NCBI GenBank assembly: GCA_028871775.1
Contig: JAGWMH010000102.1
Coordinates: forward strand, 1-6,644
From: Betaproteobacteria bacterium
Lineage (GTDB): Bacteria; Pseudomonadota; Gammaproteobacteria; Burkholderiales; Gallionellaceae
Reading direction: 5' to 3'
Length of the DNA stretch: 6,644 nt
Made by a program: the position numbers and the translations under genes. Under the pieces are notes generated by a model, which saw nothing but the letters and a program-made list of their open reading frames with translations, was not told the DNA's origin and ran no database searches. This document shows, one piece after another, positions 5,414-6,644 of the stretch; position 1 is the stretch's first letter; the number at the start of each line of letters is the position of its first letter.

Positions 5414-6325
5414 TCAGATCGCGCAACTCTCCGTCTCGCGCAGCTGCCTCAGGTAATCCCCCACTCGTTCATCCAGCGTCGCAGGCTGAGTGACGATGCC
5501 GCGCACCAGCGAAAACAGCGGGTAGGCGCGCCAATCGAACAGGTGATATTTCTCCACCATCCGCAAGGTATGCACCCCCTCGCCGGAGATGTCAGACCAC
5601 TCGCCGCGCACCAGTTGCCGCCCCAGCGTATGGTGATGCGAATCCTCGCTGGTGCCTGTCGTCATCAGGTCGCCCAGTCCGGCGTAGCTGTAGGGCGTGT
5701 GCGCCTGCCCGCCGAATGATTGCACGATGCCGGACAACTCCGCGATCGCGGCGACCATCAGATGCCCGCGCATGTTTTTTCCCAGCTTCAACTCATCCGT
5801 CACGCCGAACATGATCGCATACACATTCTTCAGGATCACCGACCAGCTCCTGCCGTGCATGTCCGATGCCTGCTGGCACACCAGCGTGCTGCCGCGGAAC
5901 AGGCTGTGTATCACGTCAAAATCCGCCGCGTCGGATAACACCGCATCGGCAAAACCATGCCGCCCCGCCCTGAGCTCCTCCGAGATCATCGGGCCATACA
6001 CCACCCCGTAGTGATGCTTGCCCGCAAATATGGATTCGAACACCTGCGCCGCCGTGCGCCCCGATTCATCCAGCCCCTTCGCGATGGTCAGGCACAAGCT
6101 ATCCTGCGCAAGATAAGGCGCGATGCGGCTGGCGATCTCATGGTGCGGATTCACCGGCAGGCAAAACAGGATCACCTGCGCCCAGGGTACCTCATCCTCC
6201 AGCGTCGAAGTGCGGCCCTTCACCCCATCTAGGCTCCAGATTCGCACATCGTGCCTCCCAGCCAGCAGATGCTCCATGGCGTGCCCCATTTCGCCGTAGC
6301 CCAGGATCAATATGCGTAGTTTCAT
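5414..6325 (-). CDS. GpsA-like NAD(P)-dependent dehydrogenase, altered substrate motif
   Basis: This 303-residue cytoplasmic protein is related to NAD(P)H-dependent glycerol-3-phosphate dehydrogenase (GpsA, usually about 330-340). The Rossmann fold starts at LILGYGEMGHAM with GxGxxG at 9-14, and AKGL (82-85) and GPMISEE (111-117) follow. The C-terminal helical domain keeps the catalytic Lys166 in ILKNVYAI, Asp177 in GVTDEL, Asn184 in LGKN and the AGLGDL block (215-220). The GpsA motif SRNR, whose Arg-Asn pair binds substrate phosphate, is replaced by SHHH at 229-232, and the segment between Rossmann strands is short. It may therefore be a paralogue acting on another hydroxy-acid or sugar-type substrate rather than the housekeeping GpsA. 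The start is firm: GAGGTG at 6331-6336 stands five bases before the ATG. It is convergent with the coiled-coil gene, 30 bases between stops. Confidence 0.8.
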   Translation of the reverse strand: MKLRILILGYGEMGHAMEHLLAGRHDVRIWSLDGVKGRTSTLEDEVPWAQVILFCLPVNPHHEIASRIAPYLAQDSLCLTIAKGLDESGRTAAQVFESIFAGKHHYGVVYGPMISEELRAGRHGFADAVLSDAADFDVIHSLFRGSTLVCQQASDMHGRSWSVILKNVYAIMFGVTDELKLGKNMRGHLMVAAIAELSGIVQSFGGQAHTPYSYAGLGDLMTTGTSEDSHHHTLGRQLVRGEWSDISGEGVHTLRMVEKYHLFDWRAYPLFSLVRGIVTQPATLDERVGDYLRQLRETESCAI

Positions 6326-6368
6326 GACTGCACCTCGTTTAGATAGGTGGACGATATCCTATAATGAA

Positions 6369-6390
6369 AAAGCCCGCTAATGCGGGCTTT
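6369..6390 (-). terminator. Rho-independent terminator after the HNH gene
   Basis: A perfect nine-base-pair stem (6369-6377 with 6382-6390, core GCCCGC/GCGGGC) has a four-base loop. On the minus strand it runs into TTTTT, 39 bases beyond the HNH stop codon. It insulates the dehydrogenase gene from that upstream gene. On the plus strand the U-tract is only three T. Confidence 0.8.
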
Positions 6391-6428
6391 GCTTATGCTC
6401 TCAAATTAATTCGGTCGGCCTACTTTGG

Positions 6429-6644
6429 TTAATTCTGGGTAACAAAATCCATGACCGGTTTGTTTCCCCGCTCCGCATTACAATGCAAGCAGGCAGTGAC
6501 AAGGTTTTCAAATGAGTTATCTCCGCCTTTCGAGACAGGCTGAATATGATCAAGGGTTGCGCTGAACCTCGTCAGTTGCTTTCCGCAATAATGGCATTTA
6601 TATCCATCCCTCTCAAAGACCTTATAACGATTCTCTGAAACGTT
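6429..6644 (-). CDS. HNH endonuclease, C-terminal part (runs off the window)
   Basis: Only the last 71 residues are visible; the N-terminus lies beyond the right edge. They form a nearly complete HNH/McrA-type nuclease core with zinc-binding Cys pairs: CHYC (17-20 of the visible part), then LDHIQPVSKGG carrying Asp32-His33, then ENLV with Asn48, then CLHC (52-55) followed by NAERGNKP. The first His of the Asp-His pair is the expected general base, and the flanking Cys pairs hold the structural zinc. The protein ends in MDFVTQN. Such proteins cut DNA and occur as free-standing genes, in phages, in restriction systems and in homing elements; the visible part cannot say which. The terminator at 6369-6390 closes its transcript. 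Confidence 0.88.
   Translation of the reverse strand, partial: NVSENRYKVFERDGYKCHYCGKQLTRFSATLDHIQPVSKGGDNSFENLVTACLHCNAERGNKPVMDFVTQN

Overview
The window looks like chromosomal DNA from a betaproteobacterium, most likely of the Nitrosomonadales/Gallionellaceae type. This rests on the gene order dapA, bamC, MBL-fold hydrolase, on a well-conserved copy of a small protein family (DUF7931) common in that group, and on moderately GC-rich codon use. The taxonomic call is inference from protein character, not from a marker gene.

Layout. Bases 48-2863 hold a compact plus-strand cluster: dapA (lysine/diaminopimelate synthesis), bamC (outer-membrane assembly lipoprotein, TTG start) and a WalJ/YycJ-like metallo-beta-lactamase-fold hydrolase. 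It closes with a perfect hairpin at 2880-2911 that can terminate transcription from both sides. Facing it on the minus strand are a tiny Ala/Pro-rich lipoprotein (2925-3146) and a DUF7931 protein (3274-3762), each with a recognisable sigma-70-type promoter. Bases 3925-4176 carry a decayed PrxQ/Bcp-type peroxiredoxin with a premature stop, a frameshift and internal deletions. It lies directly in front of an intact slyD-like FKBP prolyl isomerase (4187-4675). A plus-strand orphan gene follows (4886-5383) that encodes a charged coiled-coil protein built from two 60-residue repeats. Convergent to it is a minus-strand GpsA-like dehydrogenase (5414-6325), which keeps the catalytic Lys but lacks the usual Arg-Asn substrate-phosphate motif. 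A second hairpin terminator (6369-6390) separates it from the C-terminal part of an HNH endonuclease that enters from the right edge on the minus strand (6429-6644).

How the parts relate. The first three genes are housekeeping and envelope functions that commonly sit together; bamC next to dapA is a long-conserved arrangement (nlpB/dapX in E. coli). The rest is a mosaic of single-gene units on alternating strands and does not look like one pathway. I found no tRNA, rRNA, CRISPR array, insertion sequence or integrase, and nothing that makes a convincing new multi-gene system. The items most worth a second look are the peroxiredoxin remnant, the duplicated coiled-coil orphan and the altered GpsA-like active site.
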